From Epiperipatus broadwayi (taxonomy: Eukaryota > Onychophora > Udeonychophora > Euonychophora > Peripatidae), in assembly GCA_028023455.1 (NCBI GenBank), contig JAQFVV010006220.1:10805916-10869915 (forward strand): 64,000 nt of DNA, given 5' to 3'. Below, piece after piece: positions 23,911-37,942 of this stretch. The number at the start of each line of letters is the position of its first letter. Within the stretch, counting starts at the first letter, position 1. The notes under the pieces are model-generated. The model was given only the letters and a program-made list of their open reading frames with translations. It was not told the DNA's origin and searched no databases. Position numbers and translations under genes: made by a program.

Positions 23911-25198
23911 TAAAAAAATTTTTCTTTCTATTTATATTGATATAGTAAATAAAAATGTAAAACTATATTGTACTTTAAATCAACTTAACACTTTAGTTTA
24001 TATATATATCATTAAATATTTCTGCAATAAGTTAATATGTACACCTCTTATGTATATATCATATTCAGTATGTGTACATAATTATATCTGTGTATAAAAA
24101 ATCATTAACCCCTCTGTTGTTTAATTCGGTTAGATCTTGCCCATTTTAATTGTCACTCATGTTATTTATGATTCATGGGCATTGTTTGCACCATTTTTTG
24201 GCAATTTTGGTCACATTTTCTTTATTTTAGGCTTATTTTATAGGAAATTCAAAATTTGAAATTTTCGTTCTAAAAACGTTTTCATATGGCAATATATTTT
24301 GAAAAAAGAATCAGTTTTCATTGCTGCATATTGGTTGTAGACCAGCCTCTTTTCTTTGATTGGATGGCTACCAATTCTGGAAATTGTGCCACAGGAATTT
24401 TTAAATGACAAAGTCAGAAATCAAAACCAAATGTTTTACATGTTCATAATTGATTTTGAACATAAATAAATATATTTATCTTAATTTTTTACATTCATAA
24501 TTAAGATTTTACATTACTTTATCAAAATATAAAGTTTGATTCGGAAAATTTTAAATTTTATAAGAAAAATAAGCATGGCAAAGTGACCACTCTTCAAGAA
24601 AAATGAATAAAGTTGACTGCTATAGAACTCATATATAACCAGTGTTCACATAGATTGGTTGAAATATAATTCTTTTGTTTTACCACTGGCTATTTTTTAA
24701 ACATTTTTCTTATATTTTCTTCAGTTATTAACATTATTTTTAATTTTTCATTACATTTAATTAATTTGAATCTAAAATTATATAATTTTTAGAAGCTGAA
24801 TTGAAACAATTCTGTGTATTTTAGATTAATATTTTATCAATAGAAAGGCTAACTTGAAATGAAACTGACAAATAATAGTTTTCAGATTTAAGTAATGGAC
24901 CAATACAAAAATTAGACAAAGGTTTTACAAGTTGATGTTGACACCTAAATGGTTAAATAATTAAAATGGTACTTGTAACTTTATCTCCATGTGGCCACAA
25001 GATGCACTGTTTCCATGTCAACCACAGAAATATTCAGAGTAGGGGGCCAAAAGCAGCAATGCAAGTTCCAGCCACTAGGTTTGAAAAGTGTTTGATATTT
25101 TTGATTGGAAATTTTTTTTAAAAAATGCTTACCAAATTATATTGTAAATGAATTCCATTTAATACATATGAGTTTTCTTTAAGTCAATTTGACACTTG

Positions 25199-25200
<2 letters not shown>
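23911..25200 (+). other. Intron tract, unclassified
   Basis: Includes a moderately complex block (24100-24660 and 24940-25090) that may be an eroded repeat. I could not identify it. Confidence 0.4.

Positions 25201-25203
<3 letters not shown>

Positions 25204-25283
<80 letters not shown>
25204..25283. repeat. (TA)n microsatellite
   Basis: About 80 bp of uninterrupted TA; shorter TA runs follow at 25313-25322 and 25370-25386. The open frames through it on both strands are artefacts of the repeat. Confidence 0.97.
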
Positions 25284-25288
<5 letters not shown>

Positions 25289-25874
25289 CTAGATATTTCT
25301 GCAGTAAGTTAATATATATATATTGTAACCAATCAGATTGCATAGCACACAATAATATAGTATGTGTGCATATATATATATATATAAAGTAAAGGAAAAG
25401 TTGAAATAAACACAGACAAAAATTGTAGTAGATATTTTCTACATTCACTGAAATAAAAATAATAAATAAAGCATTAAATAGCTCTAAATTTAAAATAATA
25501 TTTTATTATAAAATTAAATATTTAAAAAAAGGTCTGATAAATAAAAATTAATATTTTTATTCTGATTTTGAAAATTTAAAAATAACCATGTTTTCTAATA
25601 ATTATAAAAATATATTTTAAAAATCTTTTAATTAATTGGTATCAAGGTAAAAACATGTATATAGATCACACCTTTGGTGAAATTCCAAAGGATTAAAAGT
25701 TAATTGAAAACAGTCACTATGTTTGTATCACCTGACCTACCCAAGATTATAAAAAGACTGATAAAAATATCAGTTTTGCTTGCAGTTTTTGTAAGAGTTG
25801 GCCAAAAGAATCTGGTTTTAATATTTTAAGCAGTGGACAACTAGGCCATCTGCAAAGTTTAACTTTAATTTTCT

Positions 25875-25995
25875 GAATAGTGGTTAGCATAATAGCTAGC
25901 AGCATTATACAGAGCTCCTATAAAGATCTAAGGAAGTACCAATCCAGTAGCTGCCCCATAGTCTACTGCAGAGGTTTGATTCCTGAGGCCAGGGT
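25875..25995 (+). repeat. tRNA-derived SINE fragment
   Basis: Box A-like TAGCATAATAG inside TGGTTAGCATAATAGC, and box B-like AGGTTTGATTCCTG about 80 bp later, in a patch of higher G+C. This is a pol III promoter-like SINE head; the spacing is longer than in a tRNA. Confidence 0.45.
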
Positions 25996-25999
25996 CACT

Positions 26000-28920
26000 T
26001 CAAATGGATCAAGTAGCTGCTTAAATATGTTCTAGAAGACAGCTTGCCAATCCTGGACAGAAGAAAGTTCATAACATGCTAACAAATCATCTGAATTGTA
26101 CCTCTTCTTGATACTGACATTTGCTTGGACTACAGAAAAAGCTCATGGTATGCCAACAAATTACTTTAATACTTTTACCTGATGATGACAATTGCCTGGA
26201 TTGAACAAAAACCAGCCTGCCCAAGGGAAACACCAGCAGAATAAAGAAGTGGTTGTATGTATGCAGCCATGTCTATATGCAGGCAAGCATAGATATATAC
26301 AGTGAGTTGTATTTTTTTAATATTCCACATAAAAGGCATTTTAACTTGGTAACTTAAAGTAAAATTTGCTTGAGTCAAAAGTCTAAAAGGGAGATGATTT
26401 GCTACATATATTTTGCAAAGAAATAATTTTCATATTCATTAAAAGAAGAATATATAATTTAAATGCAAGCATAATTTTGTTTGAATTAAAATTGAAAAAG
26501 CAAATTTTTTAAATTGGTTTAAAAACATTGATAATTAATTAAAAATCAAAAAGTGACCTGTCATAAAATTGATTATACTGATTTTTTTTAAAGAAAACTA
26601 TAATTAGTTAAGAATAACCTGATGGAAAAACGAATTTTTTTTATCGAAATCACTTCAACAATAATCTGGTCTAGAAATTTTTTTTTTTTTTTTTTAAAAA
26701 GATATTAAACTGTTATGAAAGAATTAAGCAACATGATTCTATATACTTTCAATATTTAATTAATTATGAAAAATATAATATTATTGTAATAAGTTAAAAT
26801 ATTTAATGTAAGTGTGCAAATACACGCACATATAAGTCCATTTTTAAATATCTGTAGTTTATTTTTATATACAACTGAAAGGTTTAATTGTGTACTTATT
26901 ATTTTATATGACAACTGTAATATAAGTCGATTGGACTGTATATTTATGTGTGCGCATAAATGTCAATGCTTGTCAAATAGGACATATGTGCAAATTTTAT
27001 TCATTTTTTGTAATTATTTTATATTAATTGAAATGTTTTCATTGTATATTGTAAAATGCACATCTGTATATGGATATATGTATGCATTTATAGATACTTA
27101 TTAAGAAATATTGTACATCAATGTAAAACTTTAGTTGTGTATATAATTTTGTATACTTTTCAAAATCAGAATCCTTATCCAATAAGACCTTAAATTTGTT
27201 TTTATTGTTATTAATAAACTTATTCAATTGTTAAAAATTGTTTGCATCATCTCTTGGTCACATACAGTAATAGAGCTTATATTCTATGAGCTAGATTCGA
27301 GCATGGGATAACTATATAAATGGGGATGTGTATTTAGTGCTTTTGGGACATCCAGTGATGATCAATCATCATCATTTTAGTTGGTGCATAAGATTATATT
27401 CTTTAAAGCCATGCACTACCTTTTGATTTTAATTTAGTCTTATTAGAAGTTAAGTTTATAGTTGGCCAGAACAAGTGGCCAGAGCATTGATGATGATCAG
27501 CATATTTTAATATCTCAGCATTATTGTTTAGATTTTCTGGTTATGTATTCTAATGGATTAGCACTTAAGTGGCATATCCAAGTTATGTTTAAATAATTGC
27601 CCAAGCTGGCAAAGGCTCAGTAGTTAGTCTGGTCTACAGAAGACCCATTTCCAATCCAGTCACAAGATTGACTGTTGATTTATTGTACTGATTTGTTTAT
27701 TTCCATTAATGATGATGATGAATGATTATTTCTCTTGAGTATTTATTTGTACTTATTTTTTAATTATAATGCTGGTGGATTTATAGTTAATCATGGGGCT
27801 CTAAGGAACTACTGGCTGATCTCTCAATGATCTCTTAATCTTATGCTCCCCTTAAATATATCTTATTTATGTATACTTTTATAAATTATTGATATTTGAT
27901 TATGTATTTACTTGAGGTTGATGATGATATTCCATCGCCCCAGGTTCATATCTTTCCTTTCTACTTTTATACCTCATCCCATTACAATATATATGTATAT
28001 ATATATATATAATAAATCATTAAGTAATTTAAAATATGAAAACATCCTTTTTGTTGAAAAATGTTTGATTTTTTTTTTTTTTTAATTTTTTTTTAAAAAA
28101 AAAAAAGCTTAACAAAATTATATTATAAACTAATTTTATTTTACTCTAACTTAAAACAAGTTTTCAATTGAAACCAGAAAGTCACACACATTACTTAAAA
28201 CATATTAAAGTTCTAAAAATGACTTTTAAATTTGACATCAAAATATTCAAAATTTCCTCCACCCACTGATCTAGATCTAAGAAGCTAGGTCACCTACCTA
28301 AAATATTATAGTGCCATAATATATTGCTAGTGATTTAGAAGAAATGTATCAAATTTCAACAATTATATTGAAATTAAATTTATTAAACTTCCATTTTAAA
28401 ATTTTATTCTAACTTAAATAAAAAGTGTTTACAAATGTGTGCAACCAAACGGAGATTGTAACTTAAATAAAAGCATTTTAAAATGTTATTTATAAAATAA
28501 TAATTCCAAAATAAGAAAAAATACAATTTTCAAATAAATATATTTATTAATAATTATTATTATAAAGAATATAGTCTGCAAAGTTTGACATCAATAGTAT
28601 ATTTACAAATATTAATAAAGATATGCAATAAATTTAGATTTAGAAAAGTACATATTAGATAAAAATCGATATAAAAAATCTTCAATGATTACTTAAATAT
28701 GTTCCACTAATATTATTTTTAAATTTAAAGAAGAAAATAATACAAACAAATTAAAAATCTAAAAATGATTAATCTTATAAGTAGTTGTTTGGCAGATATG
28801 TGCATGAGAAAATTTGAAAATATATACTTTATAATCCCAAAATATTTTTTTTATTCCGATAATTAAATATTAATATAGTGTATAAACTATCTACTAATGG
28901 GAGCTACATATTACTGATCA
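26000..28920 (+). other. Intron tract with one SINE fragment
   Basis: Mostly A+T-rich. A tRNA-like fragment lies at 27605-27680, a GATGAT cluster at 27710-27725 and a (TA)n at 27985-28010. No exon is supported. Confidence 0.45.
27605..27680 (+). repeat. tRNA-derived SINE fragment
   Basis: Box A-like GGCTCAGTAGTTAG, a possible anticodon arm (TCT-GGTCTAC-AGA), and a decayed box B at CCAATCCAG. Confidence 0.35.
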
Positions 28921-28923
28921 CTG

Positions 28924-29356
28924 ATGGCAAATGAGGCAATTCAAGGTGAAATGGGATGGTCAAGTTTTTATATGAGATGCAAAAAGCAAAATGAAAATGT
29001 TCAGTAGATTGCAGTTTATAGATAATAAAAGAATAGCCAAATTAGTATTTAACTGGGTTATGAGTAAAGGGTAAGCAACAAGATGGGTGGGAAAGGTAGT
29101 ACAGTATGCAGAAGATTTGGAAAAAGAATTTATGTCAGTATAATTATACAAAAGATGGGATGATTGTGTTAGGAGAATTGTTTCGTGTTATAGTGGTAAT
29201 AAATGGGATAGAAGAATAGATGCATTAATAATGAATAGGGAATTAGAGAGATGGAATAGTATGGAGAAATGCATAGAAAATGTTGGGCCTCTGTTAATTG
29301 AATGTAAATGCCTAAAACCAGAATGGGTACAAATAATGAAAGTTGTGGAAGAATAA
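28924..29356 (+). pseudogene. Non-LTR retrotransposon (LINE) remnant, C-terminal tail of polyprotein
   Basis: A purine-rich block reads as protein with one frameshift and two in-frame stops. It starts MGWSSFYMRCKKQNE, continues RLQFIDNKRIAKLVFNWV and, past the stops, NKWDRRIDALIMNRELERWN, ending KPEWVQIMKVVEE and TAA. The pattern W-S-S-F with a basic helix, then 'RxAKxVFxW', then 'RRIDxL...LERW' is what I recall from the region after the reverse transcriptase in a family of invertebrate LINEs. The reverse transcriptase itself is not present here. A similar short piece is at 61057-61150. Identification is from memory of the pattern, without a search. Confidence 0.45.
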
Positions 29357-29599
29357 ATATAAACAAAGTAATTATACAGAAAGTGGATTATTGTTTTTTA
29401 TGCTGGGTTTGGGAAAAGATAAGAGGGATTTAGATACAAAGGCTATGAAGTTGACAAAGATTATGTTGTGAAAATAATATGGAGCAGGATAGATAAAAAT
29501 ATGGGAAAACTTAGAGTGGGGAATGGAGAGGGAAGGTAAAGTGGCTAACAGCTTTTTCTGGTTATAGTGGCTGAGAGATTCCTGACTCTATATAAAGAG

Positions 29600-32500
29600 A
29601 AATCACAGTGCACTAATCACATCACATCACTCAAAAATAACTAATTGATAATAAATAAAATGTTTACATTTATTTTTTAATTTATAGCTGTTACTTTATA
29701 ATAAGTAAACTCCAGAAAATAGTATATTTAGCAATGAAACTAATTTATTTTAGAAAAAGATACAATTATTTAATAAAAAAATATATATCAATAAAAAAAT
29801 ATACACAGAGATGCAAGTCCATAAATGAAATTATAAAATATATCAAATAAAAGCAAGCACAAAATATTTATTAAATAAAAGGAAGCAAAAGGTAGTTGAA
29901 CCCTTTACTAAAGTTGACCAATAACTTAATTCTTTTCATGAATGCCATACAAATGAAATAATTTTTGGGAGTTTTTTTTTTTCACATATGGCAGACCACA
30001 TTAACCAAAATGCTTTTTCTTTATTGAATATTACTTACTAATAAAATTCCTTGATCAGCATTTTCAAATAACATAGATAGGGATAATTTTTATTTGTTTA
30101 TAAAAATGATAAAATTATATCAGTTGACAAAGTTAACATGATAGACTAATGCGATTGTTGTTTGATATTATATCTTCATATCAAGTTAGAGAATGATGTG
30201 AAATTTATGGGTGGCTGCAATTTAAAAATGTACACTTTACTATGCAAATTTTATAATATATTTTGCATTATTCCCTAAATATATTCCTTTTTAATTTATT
30301 AGGAATGCTTTTATTTGATAGATTTGCTGCCATAAATGTTTTTAGTTTTGGAATTTCATTTATAGATTTGCATGTGAGCATAAATGATATTTCTTAATGA
30401 CAACTTCTTTATTAAATAATTTATATTTTTGTGAAGTAAATTATTTTCATTGCTAAATATATTATTTTCTTGATTTTATTTAATATACACTATCTGGTAA
30501 AATAAAAATACACACAAAAGATAGTTTTTAAAATAATATTTAGCTTTATTACTGCCTAGCATATATTTTTACTATCTCATATTCATGGCACAACAGATAT
30601 TATGTTGGCTCAGAAAAGAAGACAATTATTAACAATTGAATTAATATACACTCACAGCCATAAATTTGAGTGTAAATAAAGATATTATATTTTTGATTAT
30701 TTTTTTGAGTTATTAGTAGATAGTATATAGCTATAATTAGTAAGTATGCTGTATAATTTTTGACAATTATATTAAAACAAATATAAATTATTTCATAATA
30801 AAATTAAACAAAAAAAATCTAAAATCTAAAATAGAAATATTAAAAAATAATTATATTAACTTTATTGATATAAATATACTAATATACAAAGAAAAGTTAC
30901 TAATAATATCATTAAAAAAACATAAAAATAAATAAATAAACAGAGCTTTAATTTTATATTCCAATAATAATTATTTATTAAAAATGAAATAAATATTATT
31001 AAAAAAGCCATAACTAATAATTATTCATAATCTACTCTATAAATATAAAATCACAAGTGATTGAAGTAGGTAAAGGAAGTGGCAATTTTATGTATTGCAT
31101 TAAATTGGCATTATTTAAATTTTTTATTTTGTAAGTAATTTTATAGTTTTTGTTAGTTTTTTATTGTATTAGATACATGTTCTTCTAGAGTCTTTATTAT
31201 TAAGATTGAAAGTTAGAAAAAGCTTGAATTTTTTACTATTTCTTTTTGTCTTTTGAAAAAAAGAATTTGAAAGCATTGATAATATATTATTTGTTAATAT
31301 ATTATTTTGATCTTTATTTTCTTTATCAATAAATAATCTGCTTTCAGAAATAGAACTTAGAAATATATCTATCTTAAGAAATTTTCATAAGTGATAATTT
31401 TATGTAATACATTAAATCAGTACTATTTTAAATCTTACTTATATGTTTAATATCATTCTTTTTTAATTTTAATCAACTTTAAAGTGATATTGTTGGAATT
31501 TTAAAAACTCCCTATATATATTGTATCAAAAGAAGTATTAGAAATAAATATTTTTTTTATAAGTTCCACCAAAATGACGAATTAAGCCAAGTGAGCCCTG
31601 AATGTTTGGATGTCAAAATACATAGAAAATTAATATTCTATAGATGCTTAACAAATCGGATATCAGACACTAATAATATTCATCAAAAGAAAACATAATA
31701 AAAAAATAGAATAAACACAGTTTTAATTCTTTATTCTATTAATTATTTGTTATAAAATGAAATAAATATTATTTAAAAAGCCACATTTAATAATTACCCA
31801 TAATATATTATAAAAAAAAACTTTAAAAAATAATAAACAAGCAAAATAAATAAATAAATAAAAAGTCAAAAAGTAACATTATATACATTAATCTAAGAGT
31901 AACAAAAATTAAATAAAAAATACAATAAGAAATAAAATTTAAATTTGTATATTGGAAAATATATTAAATTATTAAATTTAAATAAAGAAAAATGGTGAAA
32001 ATATAGAAATATATAAAATAAAATGAGAAAACTGTGATGAAGATAAAAGAACAATAATTAAGTATGTTGAAAATCAAAAAGCAGATTATAACATTTAAAT
32101 GCTAAAAAATCAGTAATTTACAAGCATAAAATTGATTATAATATTACAATTTCACAATAAAAATGACTGACTTTGTAAATCATTAAAAAAAAACAATGAA
32201 ACATTATATGTTGTTAAATATTATCTTTCTCTTAATATGACAAAAGAAAGAATCTATGCTTGTTTAATTATTGGATCATTACATGCACCATATTGAGTAT
32301 TTATGCATTTAAATTGAAGATGCGATTTAAGTTTAAGATAAAATATATCCCATAAAGCCAACATATTATAAAAATGTCAAGGCTGATAAAATATAATCAT
32401 TATCATAAAAATAAGAATTTAAACATTTTTAAAGTTATTAATTTTAAATTTATTCATAAATTGTAATTTTTTTATGTATAAGTTTTAAAATAGGAATTTT

Positions 32501-33900
32501 GTTAATATGTTTGTGTTAACTTTCATAAAATTACGATCAAAATGCAAGTGAAATTATTTTATTTCATTTTTAATCAAGTCTCATCTGTAAAAATATATGT
32601 TTGATATTTTTCTTCTCAAAAAAATAAGTATTAAATGATGTAATAATTTGTTTTTAAATGTCTATTTAATAATAACATTGATGAATTACAAATTGGAAGT
32701 ACAAATATGCATTTGTAATTGCATCTGGGCAATTTATACAAATATATGCATTTATATATATATGTGTGTGTGTGCACATGAGTAATTGATGTCAAAAACT
32801 GCTATTAAATTTTTAATTTTTATTATATCTATAATAAAATAACAAGTAATTTTATTTACTGGAGAATACATTTGAAATAAATGTTTTGAGACAATTTAAA
32901 TTAATACAAATTATTATTAAAAATATAACTATTTACGTCTGTACTTATTCTGAAAGAACCTATCTATTTCTTCTAAAATATCTATATATGTGAACTCTGT
33001 GCTTTATTCTATAAAAAGAAATTTTAAAAATAAATAAATAAAAGCTTTTACAAAAAAAAAATCATAAAGAAAAAACTATAAACTTTACTCCCATTTTGAC
33101 AAAATCATTTTAATGAAAATTGATATTTTTATTAAATGACATGTCATATGCATGCTGTTTTCTGCTACATTAAAAGAAAGATATAGTAGTATAATATTTT
33201 TTTTGTGTGTATTTGAATCATTGATTGATGCAATTCCTTTAAATAACAAAAAGTATACTTTTAAAAATCATACATTATGGTGTTATAAGTGGTCAAAAAT
33301 GTTTAGTAGTCTGTAATAATAATAAAAAACTCGTAAAGATTGCAACAAAAAAAGTACATTTCAGTATAATTTAAACATTTGGCAGTTAGCAGGATTTAAT
33401 AAATTTTGTTCATTTTTTTTATTGTCTTTATTTTTTATTTCATTATTAAAAGTAAACCAAAAATAGAAAATCATTGTTTAATATTGATTTGTATATATAT
33501 GTAAATGAATACAACAATATAAAAAAAATTTGCATGACAATAATAATAAATAATATAAAAATCATATCTTTATATGACATAAAGAATGTAAATGTATATA
33601 AGTGTTTATGAGAGTATTGATATAGATTTTATTCATTTTAATGTTCTCATTGTTTTATTTTACTAAAGTAATTCAATTTATATTTAATATATATCTATAT
33701 GTTAAATAAACTCAGAAGATCTATTTTATAAAAAAGTTAAAATATAATAAATTAATAAATAACTGGAATATCAATCTAGCTCAATATTTTCATAAATAAA
33801 AGCAATAAAAATGCATATACAGAATCTTTTCTGTATATGCATTACAATTTTCAGACACTAGAGCTTTGTATTACAATCTGATTAGATATTTTCCAAGTTT
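29600..33900 (+). other. Intron tract with diverged direct repeats
   Basis: Extremely A+T-rich. 30941-31040 and 31716-31810 are diverged direct copies ('gaaataaatattatt.aaaaagcca' and flanks), and 31077-31125 resembles 31388-31440, suggesting an old satellite-like array. No exon or RNA found. Confidence 0.4.
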
Positions 33901-34880
33901 TTTTTTATTTTCTTTCTTTTTCCTTTCTCTGTGTTCAATAACTTAATAGCCTTTTTGCTTATTTTTTATCTTAACATATCTAGAACTTTTCAAAATTCTT
34001 TCCTCCCCAACAATTAATTTTTTTAATTAACTTTTAATTAAATTTATTCTTTTTCATTTTAAACTTATGAGATTTATTATTTTTTTTATATAACATATAC
34101 TTGCCTCTTTTTTAACACATGGTAAAATTTGTTTACTTTCCTTCTTTTTTTATTGTTATTCACTTCCATCTTCTTCATATCACTCTTTATGAATTTTGAG
34201 CGTATTTTTTTATAAATCTTTTCAATATATTATTTAAATGGTTTAATAAATCACATCCTCCATTTATTTTTATTTATCTTTTTATAAACTTTTGTATCTA
34301 ATCTTTTAAATAATACTAATTCTATCAACTTTAATTATGATTATTATTATAATCTTTTTTATCTTCATCAAAACTTTTTAATTCCCTTTATATTTTCCTT
34401 TTTGTCTGTCAATATATAATTAATAGTACTCTTCAATTAAAAAATCAAAATGACATAAGTTTTTCAATTTTGATCATAGTATTTTTGTTGAAGTTTTTTT
34501 GTGCAAGTCTTGAAATAGCCACACTCATTTAATTGCTATTGATAATAATGATTTTATCTTTTTTCTGTATTATTGTCACCTTAAATCCCATTACATACAT
34601 CATAACACATTTTCTCTTCAATCACTAAATTGCTCTAATTTTTCTTCTAATATCCTAAAACAATTTGCTCTTTAAAATCCCACATTTTATATATTTCACA
34701 TTTTCCACTTTATCTTTCATCCCCTATATCATTCCATTTATTCATTTCTTTTTTAATTTTTGAAAATCATTACTTTATAAATTTTCAATTCTAATATGTT
34801 GTTTGTTTCCATGTAATCTCAATGTATTATTAGAAGATTTTTTTCTTATCTCCTATTTTTTATTTATCTCTTTAATTTAA
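33900..34880 (+). other. Pyrimidine-skewed tract
   Basis: For about 1 kb the + strand is dominated by T and C with few G, unlike its surroundings. No protein could be read on either strand. Such skew also marks the element remnants at 28.9 and 62.8 kb, so an eroded minus-strand element is possible. Confidence 0.35.
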
Positions 34881-34905
34881 TTTTATTAGCAATTTATATG
34901 TAAGC

Positions 34906-35078
34906 ATGTAGGAGAAACCAAAAACATTCAGACATGTGCTATTGGTACTAATTTACTTGCACTCATTCATCAATAGATGTTTTTAAAGCATGATCTATGC
35001 TTTTAAAACATCTATTTATGGATGAGTACAAACAAATTAATACCAATATATCTGAATGCTTTGATTTCTTCCCCCATG
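34906..35078. repeat. Inverted repeat with about 85-bp arms
   Basis: 34906-34990 pairs with 34996-35078 at about 80%. Matching blocks are 'gatgtttt.aaagcat', 'ctattggtactaattt' and 'cattcaga', around a 5-bp loop. A foldback similar in style to the ones at 17.7 and 36.3 kb but older. Confidence 0.6.
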
Positions 35079-35079
35079 A

Positions 35080-36300
35080 ATACATGCAGTCTTAATTACA
35101 ACTTTCTAAACATTTGCATAAGAATTTTAATAAAGTTTCATTATCATTAGTAACTTCTTGCAAACAGTTATGGGCATTTTAACTATAAGAAAAATTAATA
35201 TAGAGAAGAATAAAGAATAAAATGTTAAATGCAAATTTTGTGATGATTATACAAATCAGTCTTTAAAACACAAATACATTAACATGTATCACATATTGAA
35301 CCTGAGTTATTTGTCATTTTGCAGTGCTTCTTTTAATTTATTCTCCATCAGACTTTTTTTTCTATCAGCTTTACTGATTATGGGTCTCTATTATTTTACT
35401 TCCACCCATATCCCTCCAATAAAAGTAATCATATTTTAAGATCTTTGATGTAGTCTATATAATACAAGTGGGGGATGAGTTTATCATGCAAGTCATGTTT
35501 TTTTTAAAAAGTAGTTATTATGTGGTCTTTTAGTAAGAGATTAAATATCATCAGATCCAGAAAGATGATCATACTGATTTTATTGTCTCTCCCTTCACAT
35601 TTTCTGTATTTTATAAAGCATTCTCAAATAAAACTTTCTGGTGCATCAGGGCATTCATATCATATATTTAGGAGGTTTATGACTCACTTCTATACATGAC
35701 ATTTTGAAAAATCATTGAAATAGTTATATTATTATGATGAAATATTCTCTTTTTTAATTTGCTGAATGCATCTATAAATTGAAATCTGTACTACAACTCA
35801 ATATCCAAATCTAAAATTCTATCTCAAAAGCTATCAAAATATTAAAATCAATTTATAACTCAGTATAATAGATGTTTCAAGTTAAAAGTTGCTAAAGATA
35901 AAAACTTTCATCACTGGATGATAAACTACCACACTTTTTTCAATAACTAAACATCTATTCCCAAATAGTCTCAGCTATTATTCCCATATTTGCTCCCAAT
36001 ACATATTTACCAGTTTCTCTTTGAATCTTTTTTGTAGCATGTACTACTATCTTTCATAATCATATGTCAAATATGAAACAACATTTTTTTAAAAAAAAGT
36101 TGATTTACTTTATATTTATTATAAGTAAATTACTAATATCTTTTAGTTGTATATGTTCCGGAAGTATGTATGTAACCAATAGATTAATTTATAGAACTTC
36201 TTAAGTACATTCCACAATCTTATAAGCTATTGAACCAAAGGAAAGGGTATTTGGTTTACTTTTCTTATTCTATATATATAAAACCAAAACTGCCTAACAC
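35080..36300 (+). other. Intron tract, unclassified
   Basis: A+T-rich with patches of higher complexity near 35330-35700; no protein, RNA or repeat family recognised. Confidence 0.4.
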
Positions 36301-36320
36301 TATACTAGCAAAAATAAAAA

Positions 36321-36465
36321 TGCAAAACCATAAAACAATACAATACTAGATTAAATCCAAAATTTTACCAAAATCCTTACACAACCCTAGATGAAACCAT
36401 GGTTGTGTAAGGATTTTGGTAAAATTTTGGATTTAATCTAGTATTGTATTGTTTTATGGTTTTGC

Positions 36466-36466
<1 letters not shown>
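36321..36466. repeat. Perfect 66-bp palindrome (family E foldback)
   Basis: 36321-36386 and 36401-36466 are exact reverse complements around a 14-nt loop, followed by (TA)n and (TG)n. Around the loop the + strand reads GATGAAACCATGGTT, which is the 3' half of a hammerhead (GAAA, stem III CC / AT / GG, then UU). The 5' core is absent. Identity of 66/66 means a very recent origin or gene-conversion between the arms. Confidence 0.85.

Positions 36467-36512
<46 letters not shown>
36467..36512. repeat. (TA)n(TG)n microsatellite
   Basis: TA dinucleotides run into TG dinucleotides directly at the edge of the palindrome. Confidence 0.95.
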
Positions 36513-36514
<2 letters not shown>

Positions 36515-37089
36515 CCAGAAATATAGATTGGAGTAAATGTATGCAATAAATAAATAATCATTGTTATATTTAACAATTAATAATAACAAAATTGCAGAAG
36601 TGTTTTTAATTACAGAAATATTATTGTAATGCATATATATATATTTCATGAACAATCTCCTTTTCTCAGATGAGTTGAGGATTAAGCATCTAAATCTTCT
36701 CACCAGATATGATGGCCTGATTTCTTATACAAATTCCATGATTATGTACCATTTAGTTTCAAAGCTTGAATATATATTCCTAATAAAATGTCCATATATA
36801 TATTAAATCTCTTAATGTAACCATAAATATTTCAGAATCCAATGTTAATGAATAAATCAGTTTATAAATATTCTATCAGAGGGCAGCAATCTTTCATAAA
36901 ATAACGATTAAAAAAATAGAAGTCTTTCTCATCAATTGCCAACTGATGAAGGTTTGAACATTTTCTCCTTTGTTTTTCTAAGAATTACTAATATCTAATT
37001 TCTGACTAATTTGCGATAGTTAGTTGGGTTGAGTATGACTTGGTTATTTGAAATAAAAAATTTAATCCTATTTAGAATCTGAAAAAAAA

Positions 37090-37175
37090 AGTTTAAATTT
37101 TACCCAGAGTGAATTTAAACCCAGATCACAGGAATGGTAGACAGATATACTATTACTGTATCATAAGGCTTTTCT
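37090..37175 (-). repeat. tRNA-derived SINE fragment
   Basis: On the minus strand a box A-like TGATACAGTAATAG is followed about 40 bp later by box B-like GGGTTTAAATTCAC. No cloverleaf closes. Confidence 0.35.
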
Positions 37176-37754
37176 AGATATATATTTTCCAAGATTTTTG
37201 TTCAATTTTTTCAAATGTTCTCTCTCCTTATCTCAATGCTTAATGATCTTTAATTGTTTACAATTTTTATAGTCAAATCTTCTAGCATCCATTTCTTATT
37301 GTCTTTCGTCTGTAATTTACTAATAATACTTTGGTTTATCTCTAAAAAACTTAACATCATTTTTTCCACAAATCTACACAAGTAAGAAAATATTTATACG
37401 CTTTACATATTATTGGCATAAACAATGCTTTTAAAATATTTACTTCCTCATTTCTCTCTCCCTGAAACATTTGAGTGTATATTATGTGTATTTTAATGAA
37501 TCTTAATAAGAAATCACATCTTTAAAAAAAAAAAAAAATATTAAATAATATTAAAATTCCGAGCGTTCCATCTGCTGAGAACTTTTTGTTTTATTTTCTT
37601 ACATTAACTTATTTTTTAATGATTTTTTTTCGATAATTAATGTTTAAAATATATTTGCCCTGCTGTTCTTTTGTTGTCAAATATCAATAAGTTAAATTGA
37701 AATTATTGTATTTATAAGTGAGAAAAAATGAAGACATTATTATGTTATTGCTCT

Positions 37755-37860
37755 GTTTGATTTAGTTTAGTAGTAGAATAATGGACTCTAGAACTAAAAG
37801 TACCCAGTCAAATATCAGCCTTTTATTTTGATCACATGGTCATTTTAGCAGCTAATTCAT
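37755..37860 (+). repeat. tRNA-derived SINE fragment
   Basis: Box A-like TTTAGTAGTAGAATAATGG, a loop region GGACTCTAGAACTAAAAG, and box B-like CAGTCAAATATC. It lies only 80 bp upstream of the exon at 37943. Confidence 0.4.
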
Positions 37861-37942
37861 TAAATTATTTTAATTACGTATTAATTAAATATATCTAATA
37901 TTTATCGCATCGATATTTAATGCACGCTCTAATTATTTTTAG

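Noticed and set aside
25189-25448. Open frames of 67 and 81 codons on both strands
   Set aside because: They are made of Tyr-Ile repeats coded by the (TA)n microsatellite.
26814-27104. 96-codon plus-strand open frame
   Set aside because: Cys/Tyr/Ile-rich product from A+T-rich DNA, no homology pattern, no splice context.
36377-36703. 108-codon open frame on the minus strand
   Set aside because: It runs through the perfect palindrome and the TA/TG repeat (His-Thr and Ile-Tyr runs); no protein character.
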